DNA of 64,000 nt from Dyadobacter fermentans DSM 18053 (GCF_000023125.1 NC_013037.1:6860501-6924500); one strand, 5' to 3'; shown: positions 18,130 through 27,049, counted from the stretch's first letter. A program made the numbers and translations. Notes: generated by a model from the letters alone, not told the origin.

Positions 18130-19851
18130 TCAGATATTTTTCTTCTTGGATTCTTTCACCGCAAAATCCACCGCACGCGCCGTGAGCGCCATGTAGGTGA
18201 GCGACGGGTTCACGCACGACGCGGAAGTCATACAGGCACCGTCCGTCACGAACACGTTTTTCACTGCGTGTAGCTGGTTGTTGCCGTTCAGGACCGACGT
18301 TTTAGGGTCGCGGCCCATGCGGGCGGTTCCCATTTCGTGGATGGCCATTCCGAGGTAAGAGCCATTATCGTATGTACGGACGTTCTTCACGCCGGATTTT
18401 TCTAGCATTTCGGCGGCGTCGTTCATCATGTCTTTCCGCATTTTTTTCTCATTCTCACGCAAATCCGCGTCGAACACCACGGCCGGAATGCCGAATTTGT
18501 CCTTTTTGTCCTTGCTGAGATACATGCGGTTTTCGTGGTAAGGCAGCGTTTCGCCGAATCCGCCGAAGCCCATGGTCCAGTTGCCCGGCGTGGTAAGTTC
18601 TTCCTTGAAATCGGCACCGAATGCCAGCTCGGCCACGTTGCGCTGCCATCCCTGGCGGCCGCCGCCTCCCTGATAGCCGAATCCGCGCAGATAGTCGCGC
18701 TTGTCGCTGCCCACGTTGCGGTAGCGCGGCACGTAAATGCCGTTGGCCCGGCGGCCGAAGTAATATTTATCGAGATCGCCCTCCCAGGTTCCGCTCGCGC
18801 CGGTGCGGAAGTGGTGGTCCATGAGGTTATGGCCTAGTTCGCCGGAGTCATTGCCCATTCCGTTCGGGAAGCGGTCCGAGGTGGAGTTAAGGAGCAATGC
18901 AGTGGTTGCGAGCGCGCTGGCGCATACGAATATGATGTTGGCAAAAAACTCGCGTTCCTGCAAAGTTACCGTGTCAATCACACGCACGCCGGTAGCGCGG
19001 CCTCCCTGTTTTTTGCCGTCATAAATAATTTCGCGTACCACCGAATCCGGGCGGAGCGTCAGTCGGCCGGTTTTCATCGCTGGCGGCAATGTCGACGACT
19101 GGGTGCTGAAATAGGCGCCGTAAGGGCATCCGTAAGAGCAGCGGTTGCGGTACTGGCACGGGCCGCGCCCGCCTTCGAGCTGGATTTTGGTCGGTTGGGA
19201 AAGGTTAGCGACGCGGCCAATGGTCATCACACGGCCAGGGAATTCTTTTTCGAGGCGCTTACGCACTTCTTTTTCCACATGGTACATTTCCATCGGTGCA
19301 ATGAAATCGCTGTCCGGCAACTGGGAGAGGCCCAGCTTTTCGCCCGAAATACCTACGTGTTTTTCTACATATGAATACCACGGAGCTACGTCTTTGTAAC
19401 GGATCGGCCAGTCGACGGCGACTCCGTCTTTCAGGTTCGCCTCGAAATCGAGGTCGCTCCACCGGTACGATTGCCGTCCCCACATAATGGACTTTCCACC
19501 GACGATGTTCGGACGGAACCAGTCGAAGCGTTTTTTCTCCTCGTACGGCTGGTCCATGTCGTTCATCCAGTACTTCTCGGTCATTTCATTATACGGATAG
19601 TCGCGCGAGAGGAATGGGTGGGTTTCTTTCTGTTTAACCGTCAGCCGGCCATTGTATTGGGTCTCCCAGGGAGCTTTTAATGCGTTTTCATAGCCGGTTA
19701 CGTGTTCCAGGTTCTTGCCCTTTTCGAGCATGAGTACTTTCAGGCCTTTCTCGGTCAGTTCTTTCGCCGCCCAGCCGCCGGAAACTCCCGAGCCGATCAC
19801 GATAGCGTCGTAGGTAATGTCTTTTTTTGCGTCGATATTAAGATTCGCCAT
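18130..19851 (-). CDS. GMC-family flavoprotein oxidoreductase (gluconate dehydrogenase large-subunit-like)
   Basis: 573 residues. The FAD dinucleotide-binding loop is IVIGSGVSGGWAAKEL (about 18-33), followed by VGGKSIMWGRQSYR typical of the sugar-acid dehydrogenase branch. A GPCQYRNRCSYGCPYGAY cysteine-rich segment occurs near residue 240, and the C-terminal active-site region is IHEMGTARMG followed by NVFVTDGACMTSASCVNPSLTYMA with the conserved N-P pair. Substrate could be a sugar, polyol or sugar acid. The subunit-3-like gene 75 bp upstream on the same strand is its usual partner, so the two should form one membrane-associated dehydrogenase. There is no obvious signal on this subunit, and export may depend on the partner. 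Confidence 0.92.
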   Translation of the reverse strand: MANLNIDAKKDITYDAIVIGSGVSGGWAAKELTEKGLKVLMLEKGKNLEHVTGYENALKAPWETQYNGRLTVKQKETHPFLSRDYPYNEMTEKYWMNDMDQPYEEKKRFDWFRPNIVGGKSIMWGRQSYRWSDLDFEANLKDGVAVDWPIRYKDVAPWYSYVEKHVGISGEKLGLSQLPDSDFIAPMEMYHVEKEVRKRLEKEFPGRVMTIGRVANLSQPTKIQLEGGRGPCQYRNRCSYGCPYGAYFSTQSSTLPPAMKTGRLTLRPDSVVREIIYDGKKQGGRATGVRVIDTVTLQEREFFANIIFVCASALATTALLLNSTSDRFPNGMGNDSGELGHNLMDHHFRTGASGTWEGDLDKYYFGRRANGIYVPRYRNVGSDKRDYLRGFGYQGGGGRQGWQRNVAELAFGADFKEELTTPGNWTMGFGGFGETLPYHENRMYLSKDKKDKFGIPAVVFDADLRENEKKMRKDMMNDAAEMLEKSGVKNVRTYDNGSYLGMAIHEMGTARMGRDPKTSVLNGNNQLHAVKNVFVTDGACMTSASCVNPSLTYMALTARAVDFAVKESKKKNI

Positions 19852-19926
19852 TTTCTGTTAGAGTTTGGAATGGTCAGTAGGTAGTCATGTATTGTCTGCT
19901 ACTGTTGTCCATTTAATGTTTCCGAA

Positions 19927-20457
19927 TTAAAGTGCCCAGCTTTTCTGTCCTTTGGGCATAGGCCAGCTGCCATCAAACCGGCCTGGGATCGGCAGGTAAT
20001 CAAGCGCCTGCGTCGCGCCGATCTCTGAGGTGAAATAGCCGGTCACGGTGAGCCCCTTCATTTGCAGGAAGAACGGCTTATCGGAAACGGTGGTCTTTTT
20101 AATAATGTCGTTTTTCTGCGTGGCATCCAGCGCGGTAAAATCCTTCGAATAGGTTTCCTTAGCCAATGCATTCACTTTGGTAAGGCCATCATAAAACTTT
20201 TTCTGCTCGTCCATCGGATAGCAGTCGCGCATGACGCGTACGATAAACTTCTCCGCACCGGCTGCCTTCGCGCCCGGCGTGCCGGTAGTGGGGATGATCA
20301 CATCGGCCACTTCGGCAAGCAGTGCTTCCTGCTGGTCGGAGATTTCGAGTGAGGGGCCGAAATTCAGACGTTCGCCTGCAATGCCGGCCATGAGCGGTGC
20401 CGAAATGGCGCCGCCAAGCAGGAAGGTTATTCTTTGAACAGCTTCTCTACGGTTCAT
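19927..20457 (-). CDS. gluconate 2-dehydrogenase subunit 3 family protein
   Basis: 176 residues. The N-terminus MNRREAVQRITFLLGGAISAPLMAG is a twin-arginine-like signal with a short hydrophobic stretch. The body has the family pattern LLAEVADVIIPTTGTPGAKAAGAEKFI and ends in PIPGRFDGSWPMPKGQKSWAL. In gluconate 2-dehydrogenase this small subunit carries the flavoprotein through the Tat pathway. Here the GMC gene follows 75 bp downstream, so a periplasmic two-subunit dehydrogenase is expected. No cytochrome subunit is adjacent, so the electron acceptor is unknown. Confidence 0.88.
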   Translation of the reverse strand: MNRREAVQRITFLLGGAISAPLMAGIAGERLNFGPSLEISDQQEALLAEVADVIIPTTGTPGAKAAGAEKFIVRVMRDCYPMDEQKKFYDGLTKVNALAKETYSKDFTALDATQKNDIIKKTTVSDKPFFLQMKGLTVTGYFTSEIGATQALDYLPIPGRFDGSWPMPKGQKSWAL

Positions 20458-20495
20458 GGTGAGGTTATTAAGTCAGGAAATTCAAATAGGTATAA

Positions 20496-20514
20496 ATTAT
20501 CTTTTAAAGATAAT
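20496..20514. promoter_or_regulatory. 19-bp palindrome upstream of the dehydrogenase operon
   Basis: ATTATCTTT-T-AAAGATAAT has two perfect 9-bp arms around a central T, 39 bp upstream of the start of the subunit-3 gene. It is a candidate operator. No regulator gene is adjacent to name. Confidence 0.4.
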
Positions 20515-20628
20515 AAGAATGCAGATTCCGGAGCAAAAACAGGGTGGTTTTCCCGAATATTCAACCAAAAGAACCTGTTGCACATCGCATTTCTTTAGGT
20601 CGGATTCCATCCACCATATTTGAATCAT

Positions 20629-20757
20629 ATTATTGAACTGGGGCTTGGCCAACGACGAATCCTGGTCTGTTGGATGGGTCGAAGGTTAAGTAATAGAGGA
20701 ACGTTGAGTAAATAATGCGGATATCTTCCCTGATTTTCAGGGAAGATATTTTTTTGA
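20629..20757 (+). ncRNA. possible small RNA ending at an orphan terminator
   Basis: A plus-strand terminator at 20721-20749 has no annotated plus-strand gene before it. Upstream, CATATTTG at 20615-20622 is one base from the TAnnTTTG -7 element. The stretch between has no reading frame of note. A transcript of roughly 125 nt is a plausible but unproven interpretation. Confidence 0.28.
20721..20749 (+). terminator. strong orphan terminator
   Basis: A 13-bp perfect stem (ATATCTTCCCTGA and its complement) with a 3-nt loop is followed by a run of seven T residues. No upstream plus-strand gene is visible for more than 2 kb. Confidence 0.85.
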
Positions 20758-20881
20758 AAGACGCCGATGAATCTACAAGATATAGTTTTCAAAAATCATC
20801 ATTAACCTGACTGAACGAACGGCTGAGATAACCATTCTGGAAGATGACTGGCGGATTCTTAATCTGGTAATCGAAGCCACG

Positions 20882-20901
20882 GGGCCGGATCATACCGGCC
20901 C
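20882..20901 (+). terminator. second orphan hairpin with T run
   Basis: GGGCCGG and CCGGCCC arms enclose a 6-nt loop and are followed by TTTTT. It lies 133 bp upstream of the aldo/keto reductase start and could be an attenuator or end another short transcript. The rest of 20458-21033 shows only a 50-codon open stretch without a start codon (about 20795-20948), which I do not call as a gene. Confidence 0.55.
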
Positions 20902-21033
20902 TTTTTCATGCGCCTGCGTTACAGCAACGCCGTTTTTCATTTGATGTTTGCAGATTTTGTCCTATAATTCGGGGCAGTCCGGCAGTCGCTTTCCGGCGGC
21001 TGCGTGGTTTTGATCATTTAATTAGCAACTCAA

Positions 21034-22083
21034 ATGGAATACAGACAACTGGGAGGATCGGGGCTAAAAGTTCCTGTGCTGAGCTTCGGGACCGGCACAT
21101 TCGGCGGAACGGGCGATTTCTTCAAAGCATGGGGAAACACGCAGGTGGACGAGGCCAAAACGCTCGTAGGCCTTTGTATGGATGCGGGGCTCAATTTCTT
21201 TGATACGGCGAATGTGTATTCGCAGGGCCTTTCCGAGGAAATTCTGGGCAAAGCGGTGATTGGGCTGCGTGACAGGATCATTCTTTCTACCAAAGCCACA
21301 TTCAAGATGGGTAACAAGCCCAACGAATCGGGTTCGGGCCGTTTTCACCTGATCAAGGCTTGCGAGGATAGCTTGCGCAGGCTGCAAACCGATTATATCG
21401 ACGTGTACCATATGCACGGTTTCGACGGCACTACGCCGGTAGAAGAAACGCTGAGCGCGCTGAACGACCTGATCCGCGACGGCAAGATCCGCTATATTGC
21501 CTGTTCCAACTTTTCGGGCTGGCACCTGATGAAGTCGCTTTCGGTTTCGGAGCGGTATGGCTGGGCGAAGTACATTGCCCATCAGGCGCATTACTCGCTG
21601 CTGAGCCGGGAGTTTGAATGGGAGCTCATGCCCCTCGCCGTCGACCAGCACGTGGGCACCATCGTGTGGAGCCCGCTGTCAGCCGGCAGGCTCGGTGGAA
21701 AATACCGCCGCGGGCAGCCTGTTCCGCCGGAAGGGCGCATTGCCCAGGGAGGCGGTGAAGGCCCGGAAGTTCCCGAGGAATTTTTCTTCCATTTAATCGA
21801 TGTGCTCGACGAAGTAGCCGCGGAGACGGGCAAAACCGTTGCGCAGGTCGCATTGAACTGGCTGTTGCAGCGGCCTACGGTGAGCAACATCGTGATCGGC
21901 GCGCGCAATGAGGAGCAATTGAAGCAAAACCTCGGCGCTGTGGGCTGGAACCTCACCCTCGACCAGGTAAAGCGATTGGATGCGGCGAGTGACAAATCGC
22001 CCATTTATCCGTACTGGCACCAGCGGAAAAACACCGCATTGAATCCCCTCCCTGATTTTTACGGCCGTTTTTCGGGCCGGTAA
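21034..22083 (+). CDS. aldo/keto reductase (COG0667 type)
   Basis: 349 residues forming one AKR TIM-barrel. The start MEYRQLGGSGLKVPVLSFGTGTFGG is the usual N-terminus. The catalytic tetrad is visible as Asp and Tyr in FFDTANVYSQG, Lys in ILSTKATF and His in DVYHMHGFD. The C-terminal NADP-binding segment is NIVIGARNEEQLKQNL. COG0667-type AKRs oxidise or reduce sugars and other carbonyls, and a member of this group serves as L-fucose dehydrogenase in the Xanthomonas pathway. That makes it a candidate for the missing dehydrogenase of the cluster at 32-41 kb, but it lies 10 kb away and the link is inference. Confidence 0.9.
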   Translation: MEYRQLGGSGLKVPVLSFGTGTFGGTGDFFKAWGNTQVDEAKTLVGLCMDAGLNFFDTANVYSQGLSEEILGKAVIGLRDRIILSTKATFKMGNKPNESGSGRFHLIKACEDSLRRLQTDYIDVYHMHGFDGTTPVEETLSALNDLIRDGKIRYIACSNFSGWHLMKSLSVSERYGWAKYIAHQAHYSLLSREFEWELMPLAVDQHVGTIVWSPLSAGRLGGKYRRGQPVPPEGRIAQGGGEGPEVPEEFFFHLIDVLDEVAAETGKTVAQVALNWLLQRPTVSNIVIGARNEEQLKQNLGAVGWNLTLDQVKRLDAASDKSPIYPYWHQRKNTALNPLPDFYGRFSGR

Positions 22084-22106
22084 CCTTACGCCCGGAAGCC
22101 GGATTT

Positions 22107-22745
22107 CTACCTGGCTTCCGGGATATACAGGCCGTGCTGCATGGCGTACACGATGAGGTCGGTCGTGCGGCGGACCTTCAATTTATCCATCACACTCCGG
22201 TGATAATACTGCACGGTGTGGGTGCTCAGTTTCAGTTCGTAGGCAATCTCCTTGATCGTATGTCCGCTGCATACCTTACGCAGCACCTGCTTTTCGCGCG
22301 GTGAAAGGTGCAGCACAACTTCTTCTTCCGAAAAAACACTGTTGACCAGACTTTCGCGGATGGAACGCCCGATGTATTGCTTGCCCTTGTACACCTGAAA
22401 AATCGATTCCAGGAATTCTTCCAATGCCGTCGATTTTGACAGAAAGCTATTGGCGCCCCGGCGGATCGTGTGTTTGACCGTCTGGGCGTCGGTAACTGCC
22501 GACAGCACGATGATCTTCATTTCGCTCGGCAGCGTACTGCGGCAGATATCCAGCAGTTCGATACTGTTCATGCCATTCAGCGCGAGGTCCATGACAAGGA
22601 TGTCCGGCGGGTGCGCGGCGCGTTCAGCAATAAACTCTTTGCCATCGGTATAAATGTCCACGTCGCTGACTTCCGGCATCGATTTCAAAAGGTTTTGCAG
22701 AGCATCTACCAACAGAAAATGCTCGTCGACTAAAACTATATCCAT
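22107..22745 (-). CDS. response regulator, NarL/FixJ type (REC + LuxR HTH)
   Basis: 212 residues. The receiver domain (about 1-120) has the phospho-acceptor Asp53 in DILVMDLALNG, the conserved Thr/Ser position replaced in IIVLSAVTDAQT, and Lys in SFLSKSTALE. The acidic pocket at the N-terminus reads VLVDEHF. The C-terminal LuxR helix-turn-helix is LSPREKQVLRKVCSGHTIKEIAYELKLS (about 148-175). It should be a DNA-binding regulator controlled by a histidine kinase, but no kinase gene is adjacent. Its start faces the long intergenic region in front of the secreted protein at 23420. Confidence 0.92.
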   Translation of the reverse strand: MDIVLVDEHFLLVDALQNLLKSMPEVSDVDIYTDGKEFIAERAAHPPDILVMDLALNGMNSIELLDICRSTLPSEMKIIVLSAVTDAQTVKHTIRRGANSFLSKSTALEEFLESIFQVYKGKQYIGRSIRESLVNSVFSEEEVVLHLSPREKQVLRKVCSGHTIKEIAYELKLSTHTVQYYHRSVMDKLKVRRTTDLIVYAMQHGLYIPEAR

Positions 22746-23054
22746 AGAATTAATTCGTTTGATAATACATATTTATGCTACGATTTTTTATACGATCGCA
22801 CCATAGCAATTTTCGTGCGAAAGGGGTTGAGGATCGCCAAAAATTGATGGCCGCCGAGTCGCATCGGTCGTAATACTTTAAATGCCCAAAATTAGCCTAA
22901 TTTACCTATTCAACGCCACATACAATTTATTTAAAGGTATTAACGTCGCCCATATACAGGATTTTTATGTGGAGATAATTAAGTGGACTACCCTATTTTT
23001 TGGGGGGTAAATATTTACTAAAAATATGCGGGTTTTATTTGCGATGGTAATCGA

Positions 23055-23062
23055 TACATTTG
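23055..23062 (+). promoter_or_regulatory. Bacteroidota-type -7 promoter element TACATTTG
   Basis: An exact match to TAnnTTTG with a T-rich block (TTTTATTTG, 23033-23041) at roughly the -33 distance. It would place a start of transcription near 23070, giving the gene at 23420 a leader of about 350 nt. Confidence 0.5.
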
Positions 23063-23419
23063 CAAACAAGTACTATTACTTTGAGCAAAATAGTATAACT
23101 AACTGTACAGTAAGTGCTAACCCGTATTTTTAAAATCATCAACATCTAAAACAAATTTTACACTCAGCAAAGGACGTTTATTAACCTCTCCCTTAGCCGG
23201 TTACCCGGTTGCCCGTTTGACGACACCTTCATAAAAAGCGTCGCCACGTCACGTATATGACTGTACGTACGTGCGCAAATGGTCGCGAAGTGACATTTAT
23301 CCCCGCTGCCGGTTCTGGCGGGGGATGGCAGGTATTTGTCTTCTAATTCACTGATTCATCAGCAGTTGCATTCAATTATTTCACTTAACGGTTTATTTCT
23401 ATTCTAAATTTCTATCACT
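23063..23419 (+). other. long untranslated leader of the secreted-protein gene
   Basis: The 22746-23419 gap is AT-rich on the left. From about 23160 it becomes GC-mixed, with a stem of 8-9 bp at 23299-23326 (ATCCCCGC facing GCGGGGGAT) and an earlier TACTATT/AATAGTA inverted repeat near 23071-23095. No reading frame of note is present. The function of the structured leader is unknown. Confidence 0.4.
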
Positions 23420-25432
23420 ATGAAAAGTTCTATCGGCCACTTAATCAGCAGATTGAGGCTCTTGCGGGCTAAATCTGGTATTGCGATTGCAATGTTGATA
23501 GCAGTCGCAGGTTCAGCAAATGTGTATGCTCAGCGCTACGCTGCCAGTCAATCGAGTTCTACCACCGTGGGACGCGATCCGATCCTCGGTCTGGCATTGG
23601 CACCAGGAAGTATAGAAAGCCCTGGTAATGCGACGGCCGGGTTTGACAATAATTATGCCACACTTGTTTCTACCGGTCTGGTCGTATCGGCTATAAATAT
23701 CTCGGGAACTGCCACCCTCACGCTCGGCTTCGCGAGCCAGGTGCCTGCGAATACGCAAGTATATGTGAAGGTGAAAAACCCGCGGATCGACGGCTTGTCG
23801 TTGGATCTGGGTGATTTGGTGAACCTTCTTGGCTTGTTGTCGAGCGATGTGGTGGACGTGACCACCAGCGCGGGCACGGCATCGAGTACTTTTGTGCGGG
23901 ATGGCGCGAACAATACGTACATTCTGGTAAGCTCGTCGCAGGCATTTTCGGAATTGACGATCTCGCTCAACCTGGGTAATTCGTCGGGCGCCCTGGCAGT
24001 CGCTCTTGCTAGCATCACACTGGAAGTGGATGGCGCGGTGGTTTACGACAACCTCGCTGCCGCCGGATGTGATTTGATCCCTTATACTTATTCAAGCGTG
24101 GATGCCGCGCAGAGCGGAATTGACGTTGAGCTGACGCCTCCATTGACCGATCCGCAGAAGGCTCTGGACGGCATCGTGAACCAGGCAGACAATTTCTCTC
24201 TGCTTCAAAACGGGAATATCAACGCCGTATCCACGGTTTCGCAAACGTTCTACCTCGGCAAAGCCGTACCGGCGGGCAATCAGGTAGTGGCGGTGATTTC
24301 AAGACCTCCTTCCCTGGCCGATGTCTCTGTGCTGAACAACATCACCGTACAGGCTTACCTGGGTAGCACGCCGGTAGGGGGTGAGCAATCGATCCGCAGC
24401 CTGCTGCTGAGCGTCGATCTCCTCAATGCATTCAGCGGAAATGCGCTAACGCCGGTGAACTACACACCGGGTGGCAGCTTCGACCGAATTGTCGTTACTT
24501 CCCGTACCGTTCTTGGCGTTTCGGTATTGTTTACCGGACTTCGCATTCATGAAATCGGTTTCCGTCCGCCCGTGTCGTTCACAGGCGGGACCGTAGCGGC
24601 CGGACGTGTGGGCGACACGGTTTCATCAGACCTTTTCACTGCGAAAAGCGGCAACAATGTAAGTTTCAGCATTCAATGCGGCGCTCCAAGCGACTACACT
24701 TACGAATTGTTCCAGGTGAGCGCACCGGGCGGCCGCACATCGGCCGGCACGCTCCCCGGCTCCGTTACTTTGAACCCGGACGGGACTTTCTCGGGAACAC
24801 CCCAGAGCGGCCAGGGCGGTACTTACACATTTGATGTACGGGCCACAAACCAGTTCGGCCAGAGCGCAGTAGCCACCTTTACCATAGTGATCGAAAACTC
24901 ATTGCCTGTGAAACTGATCGGCTTTAAGGCGTCGTCGGAAGGACAGACCGCGCTGCTTTCTTGGTCAACATCGGAGGAAACCAACAGCGACCGTTTTGAA
25001 ATTGAAAGAAGTCAGAATGGTAAAAACTGGTCTAAAATCGGTTCTTTAGCATCCAATGGCGAAAGCAACACCACCCGCTATTACTCATATGTGGACGCGT
25101 CGCCTTTGAAAGGGGAGAACCTCTACCGGCTGAAAATGGTGGACCAGGACGACACGTTCGCGTACAGCGGCATCCAGAGCCTGACTTTCAAAGGCGCAGG
25201 GCTGGTTTATCCTAACCCCGTGAGCGCTTCGGAAAGCCTCACGCTCAATGTAGGTGATTGGAGCAAAGTGAAGCAGGTGAAAGTGTTGAACGCCGCAGGC
25301 AAAGTGGTGTTCGAATCATCGAATGCATTGTACTCGGGTATCAGCGCACGTCGCCTGATGGCCGGCGCCTATGTAATCCTGGTCACGAATGTCGATGGAT
25401 CGGTTAACTCGCAGCGATTTGTGAGACAGTAA
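23420..25432 (+). CDS. secreted protein with putative Ig-like domain and type IX sorting domain
   Basis: 670 residues. A long signal peptide ends near VYAQRYAA (about 38). Residues 45-390 carry two similar beta-rich repeats (ATAGFDNNYATLVSTG... and QKALDGIVNQADNFSLLQNG...), both followed by SQVPANTQVYVKVK/GKAVPAGNQVVAVI-type strands. Residues 390-500 form a He_PIG-like Ig domain (LPGSVTLNPDGTFSGTPQSGQGG). Residues 500-580 are a fibronectin-like domain starting LPVKLIGFKASSEG. The C-terminal 75 residues (LVYPNPVSASESLTLNVGD... RFVRQ) are a type A type IX secretion sorting signal, so the protein is likely exported to the surface. Function unknown, perhaps adhesion. It ends at a terminator. Confidence 0.88.
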   Translation: MKSSIGHLISRLRLLRAKSGIAIAMLIAVAGSANVYAQRYAASQSSSTTVGRDPILGLALAPGSIESPGNATAGFDNNYATLVSTGLVVSAINISGTATLTLGFASQVPANTQVYVKVKNPRIDGLSLDLGDLVNLLGLLSSDVVDVTTSAGTASSTFVRDGANNTYILVSSSQAFSELTISLNLGNSSGALAVALASITLEVDGAVVYDNLAAAGCDLIPYTYSSVDAAQSGIDVELTPPLTDPQKALDGIVNQADNFSLLQNGNINAVSTVSQTFYLGKAVPAGNQVVAVISRPPSLADVSVLNNITVQAYLGSTPVGGEQSIRSLLLSVDLLNAFSGNALTPVNYTPGGSFDRIVVTSRTVLGVSVLFTGLRIHEIGFRPPVSFTGGTVAAGRVGDTVSSDLFTAKSGNNVSFSIQCGAPSDYTYELFQVSAPGGRTSAGTLPGSVTLNPDGTFSGTPQSGQGGTYTFDVRATNQFGQSAVATFTIVIENSLPVKLIGFKASSEGQTALLSWSTSEETNSDRFEIERSQNGKNWSKIGSLASNGESNTTRYYSYVDASPLKGENLYRLKMVDQDDTFAYSGIQSLTFKGAGLVYPNPVSASESLTLNVGDWSKVKQVKVLNAAGKVVFESSNALYSGISARRLMAGAYVILVTNVDGSVNSQRFVRQ

Positions 25433-25455
25433 TTGCGCCTGATACAATACTTAAA

Positions 25456-25484
25456 CAAACCGCTGGTCGCAAGTCAGCGGTTTG
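25456..25484 (+). terminator. terminator after the sorting-domain protein
   Basis: A 10-bp perfect stem (CAAACCGCTG and its complement) has a 9-nt loop and is followed by TTTTTA. Confidence 0.85.
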
Positions 25485-25538
25485 TTTTTATATTTGACTT
25501 TTTAATGCATCCTCAATTGTCAACGTTAGTCATTTGTT

Positions 25539-26036
25539 ATGCCCAGCAAAAGAAACAAAAAGAGCAAGTTTAAAAAGGTTCTGATTCCTGTATTGAAGTG
25601 GGCCAGTGCTATTATTCCGGTAGGTATTTTTATTTATATCCTCTACTATTATAAGCAGTTCGATTTCCTGGAAAAAGAAAATGCAGTGAAATCAGAAACG
25701 AAAGTGCTCACCGCCGGCGACTCGCTGAATGCCGGTGCGGGCAGTTCGGGCGAGTCGCTCGCTGCGAAGATCCGCGTCGCGAAAAACGAGTGGCATACCG
25801 TCGGCGGCATTGCGATCCACACGATGCTGCTGGAAAATAATTCACCTGTTATGGTGAAGAGCGCGGAGGTGGAGTTCAATTATCTCAACGAGGTCCAGTC
25901 GGTGGTTGTTTCGAAGATCATCACCATCAAAACACCGCTTCCGGCGCGCAAGACCACAAAGATTTCCGGCCTCAGCGTGGGATATGTTAACAATTCCGTG
26001 GTAGGCTGCGACGTGAAGGTGCTCACTGCGCGCTAG
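25539..26036 (+). CDS. single-pass membrane protein, unknown function
   Basis: 165 residues. A lysine-rich cytoplasmic start (MPSKRNKKSKFKK) is followed by one membrane helix (about 14-38). After a Ser/Gly linker, a C-terminal periplasmic domain of about 95 residues has alternating beta-strand pattern (EWHTVGGIAIHTMLLENNSPVMVKSAEVEFNY). The domain resembles transthyretin or Ig-like folds in outline only, and I recognise no family. It stands alone, with a 71-bp gap before the next small membrane-protein gene. Confidence 0.65.
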   Translation: MPSKRNKKSKFKKVLIPVLKWASAIIPVGIFIYILYYYKQFDFLEKENAVKSETKVLTAGDSLNAGAGSSGESLAAKIRVAKNEWHTVGGIAIHTMLLENNSPVMVKSAEVEFNYLNEVQSVVVSKIITIKTPLPARKTTKISGLSVGYVNNSVVGCDVKVLTAR

Positions 26037-26107
26037 TAACAAGCCATCATACGCTGCTGGTACGATTATTTATGATTATTCGGAAACCTGACTAGCAGCG
26101 GATAATT

Positions 26108-26302
26108 ATGGCACAGTTACTTCAACAAATTTATCATATCGCACCGGTGCTGTTGACGATAGCGCTCTTCGGTGCGGCAATCTGCGGGATCTGGCTTGTG
26201 GCGGATTTGAAGAAAAGAAGCGCATATAACCGCTATTCAATGAGCGACCGCCTGTTTCTTAAACGGAATGCTAACCGGCTCCGTAAAATGCAGTTACATT
26301 AA
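26108..26302 (+). CDS. small membrane protein, unknown function
   Basis: 64 residues with one membrane helix (about 11-30) and a basic cytoplasmic tail (KKRSAYNRYSMSDRLFLKRNANRLRKMQLH). It has an ATG start and its own terminator 18 bp past the stop, which supports a real gene. It shares strand and possibly transcript with the single-pass protein upstream. No family recognised. Confidence 0.6.
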   Translation: MAQLLQQIYHIAPVLLTIALFGAAICGIWLVADLKKRSAYNRYSMSDRLFLKRNANRLRKMQLH

Positions 26303-26319
26303 TCAAATGTGGTATAAAA

Positions 26320-26352
26320 AAACATCCCAGTTACAAGGTAACCGGGATGTTT
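26320..26352 (+). terminator. terminator after the 64-residue membrane-protein gene
   Basis: AAACATCCC and GGGATGTTT form the base stem, with GTTAC/GTAAC pairing above one mismatch. It is followed by a T-rich stretch. Confidence 0.75.
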
Positions 26353-26503
26353 GATTTTACTCAACGTTATTGAAGGTCGTCAGACGACTTTCGATACAAA
26401 CTTAATGATTTCTTTAATCAAAACATTGATTTTTGTTTAGGAAATAATATTTTTTGTAGCCATCACGCGTTGAGTATTTACTATTCGGTAAAAACCCAAA
26501 AAA

Positions 26504-27049
26504 CTATAACTGAGCTTCAACGGTCATGCTTTTGACTTCGTCGATAAACCGCTGCAAATCCTGCGAGGAATACTGCTCTTTCAGGGCATTTTCGTACCCG
26601 AAATAAACAGAAAGCATCCGGTTGTATTTAATGAGTGAATTGCTCTTATGTGATTTCAGTTCACGCCCTTTGTACTCCCCGTGCTCATCCATGCGGTCCA
26701 CCAGGTACGACATCATATAGTAATGCATGCCATTGTCCTGGTCGAAACCTTCAAATTCCAGCGATGCGAGGTCGAGCAAGTCCCTGTCGGATTCCGGCAG
26801 CAGCCGGATGGAATCATTAATGCGGCTGTACATTTTCATGATATCCGAGATCTCGTTATAAACACTCATAGGCACTTCCTCATACAGGTTATTGAAAACT
26901 TTCGGATACAGACCCGTGTAGCCTTTTTCGAGGATTTCAATTCTTTTTTCGTACAGTTCGCGCTCTTTTTCGTCACCAATAACGGAGAGGATCTTGCATT
27001 GATTGATCAGCAGCTGCCTTTCAATGAGGGGAATACTTTCAGGGATCAT
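26504..27049 (-). CDS. YfbU-like protein
   Basis: 181 residues with no membrane segment. The spacing of RQLLINQCKILSVIG, EKRIEILEKGYTGLYP, NEISDIMKMYSRIN, LEFEGFDQDNGMHYYMMSYLV and NSLIKYNRMLSVY follows Escherichia coli YfbU (I-L-x-N-Q-Y-K...F-L-G-F-D...Y-Q-R-M-L). YfbU has been linked to toxin-antitoxin-like or stress-death effects, but its activity is not established. It is divergent from the small gene at 27200 with a 150-bp gap. The family call rests on remembered motif order. Confidence 0.72.
   Translation of the reverse strand: MIPESIPLIERQLLINQCKILSVIGDEKERELYEKRIEILEKGYTGLYPKVFNNLYEEVPMSVYNEISDIMKMYSRINDSIRLLPESDRDLLDLASLEFEGFDQDNGMHYYMMSYLVDRMDEHGEYKGRELKSHKSNSLIKYNRMLSVYFGYENALKEQYSSQDLQRFIDEVKSMTVEAQL

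Noticed and set aside
20820..20880. CTGAGA followed by TTAATCTGGTAATCG, loosely like a TPP riboswitch
   Set aside because: The rest of the conserved core is missing or displaced and the downstream gene is an aldo/keto reductase, so the resemblance looks accidental.
20795..20948. about 50-codon open stretch with protein-like composition
   Set aside because: No start codon precedes it, a terminator hairpin lies inside it, and I recognise no family.
23020..23062. possible repeat of a phage or transposon end in the AT-rich gap before 23055
   Set aside because: No inverted terminal repeats, target duplications or transposase remnants are visible.
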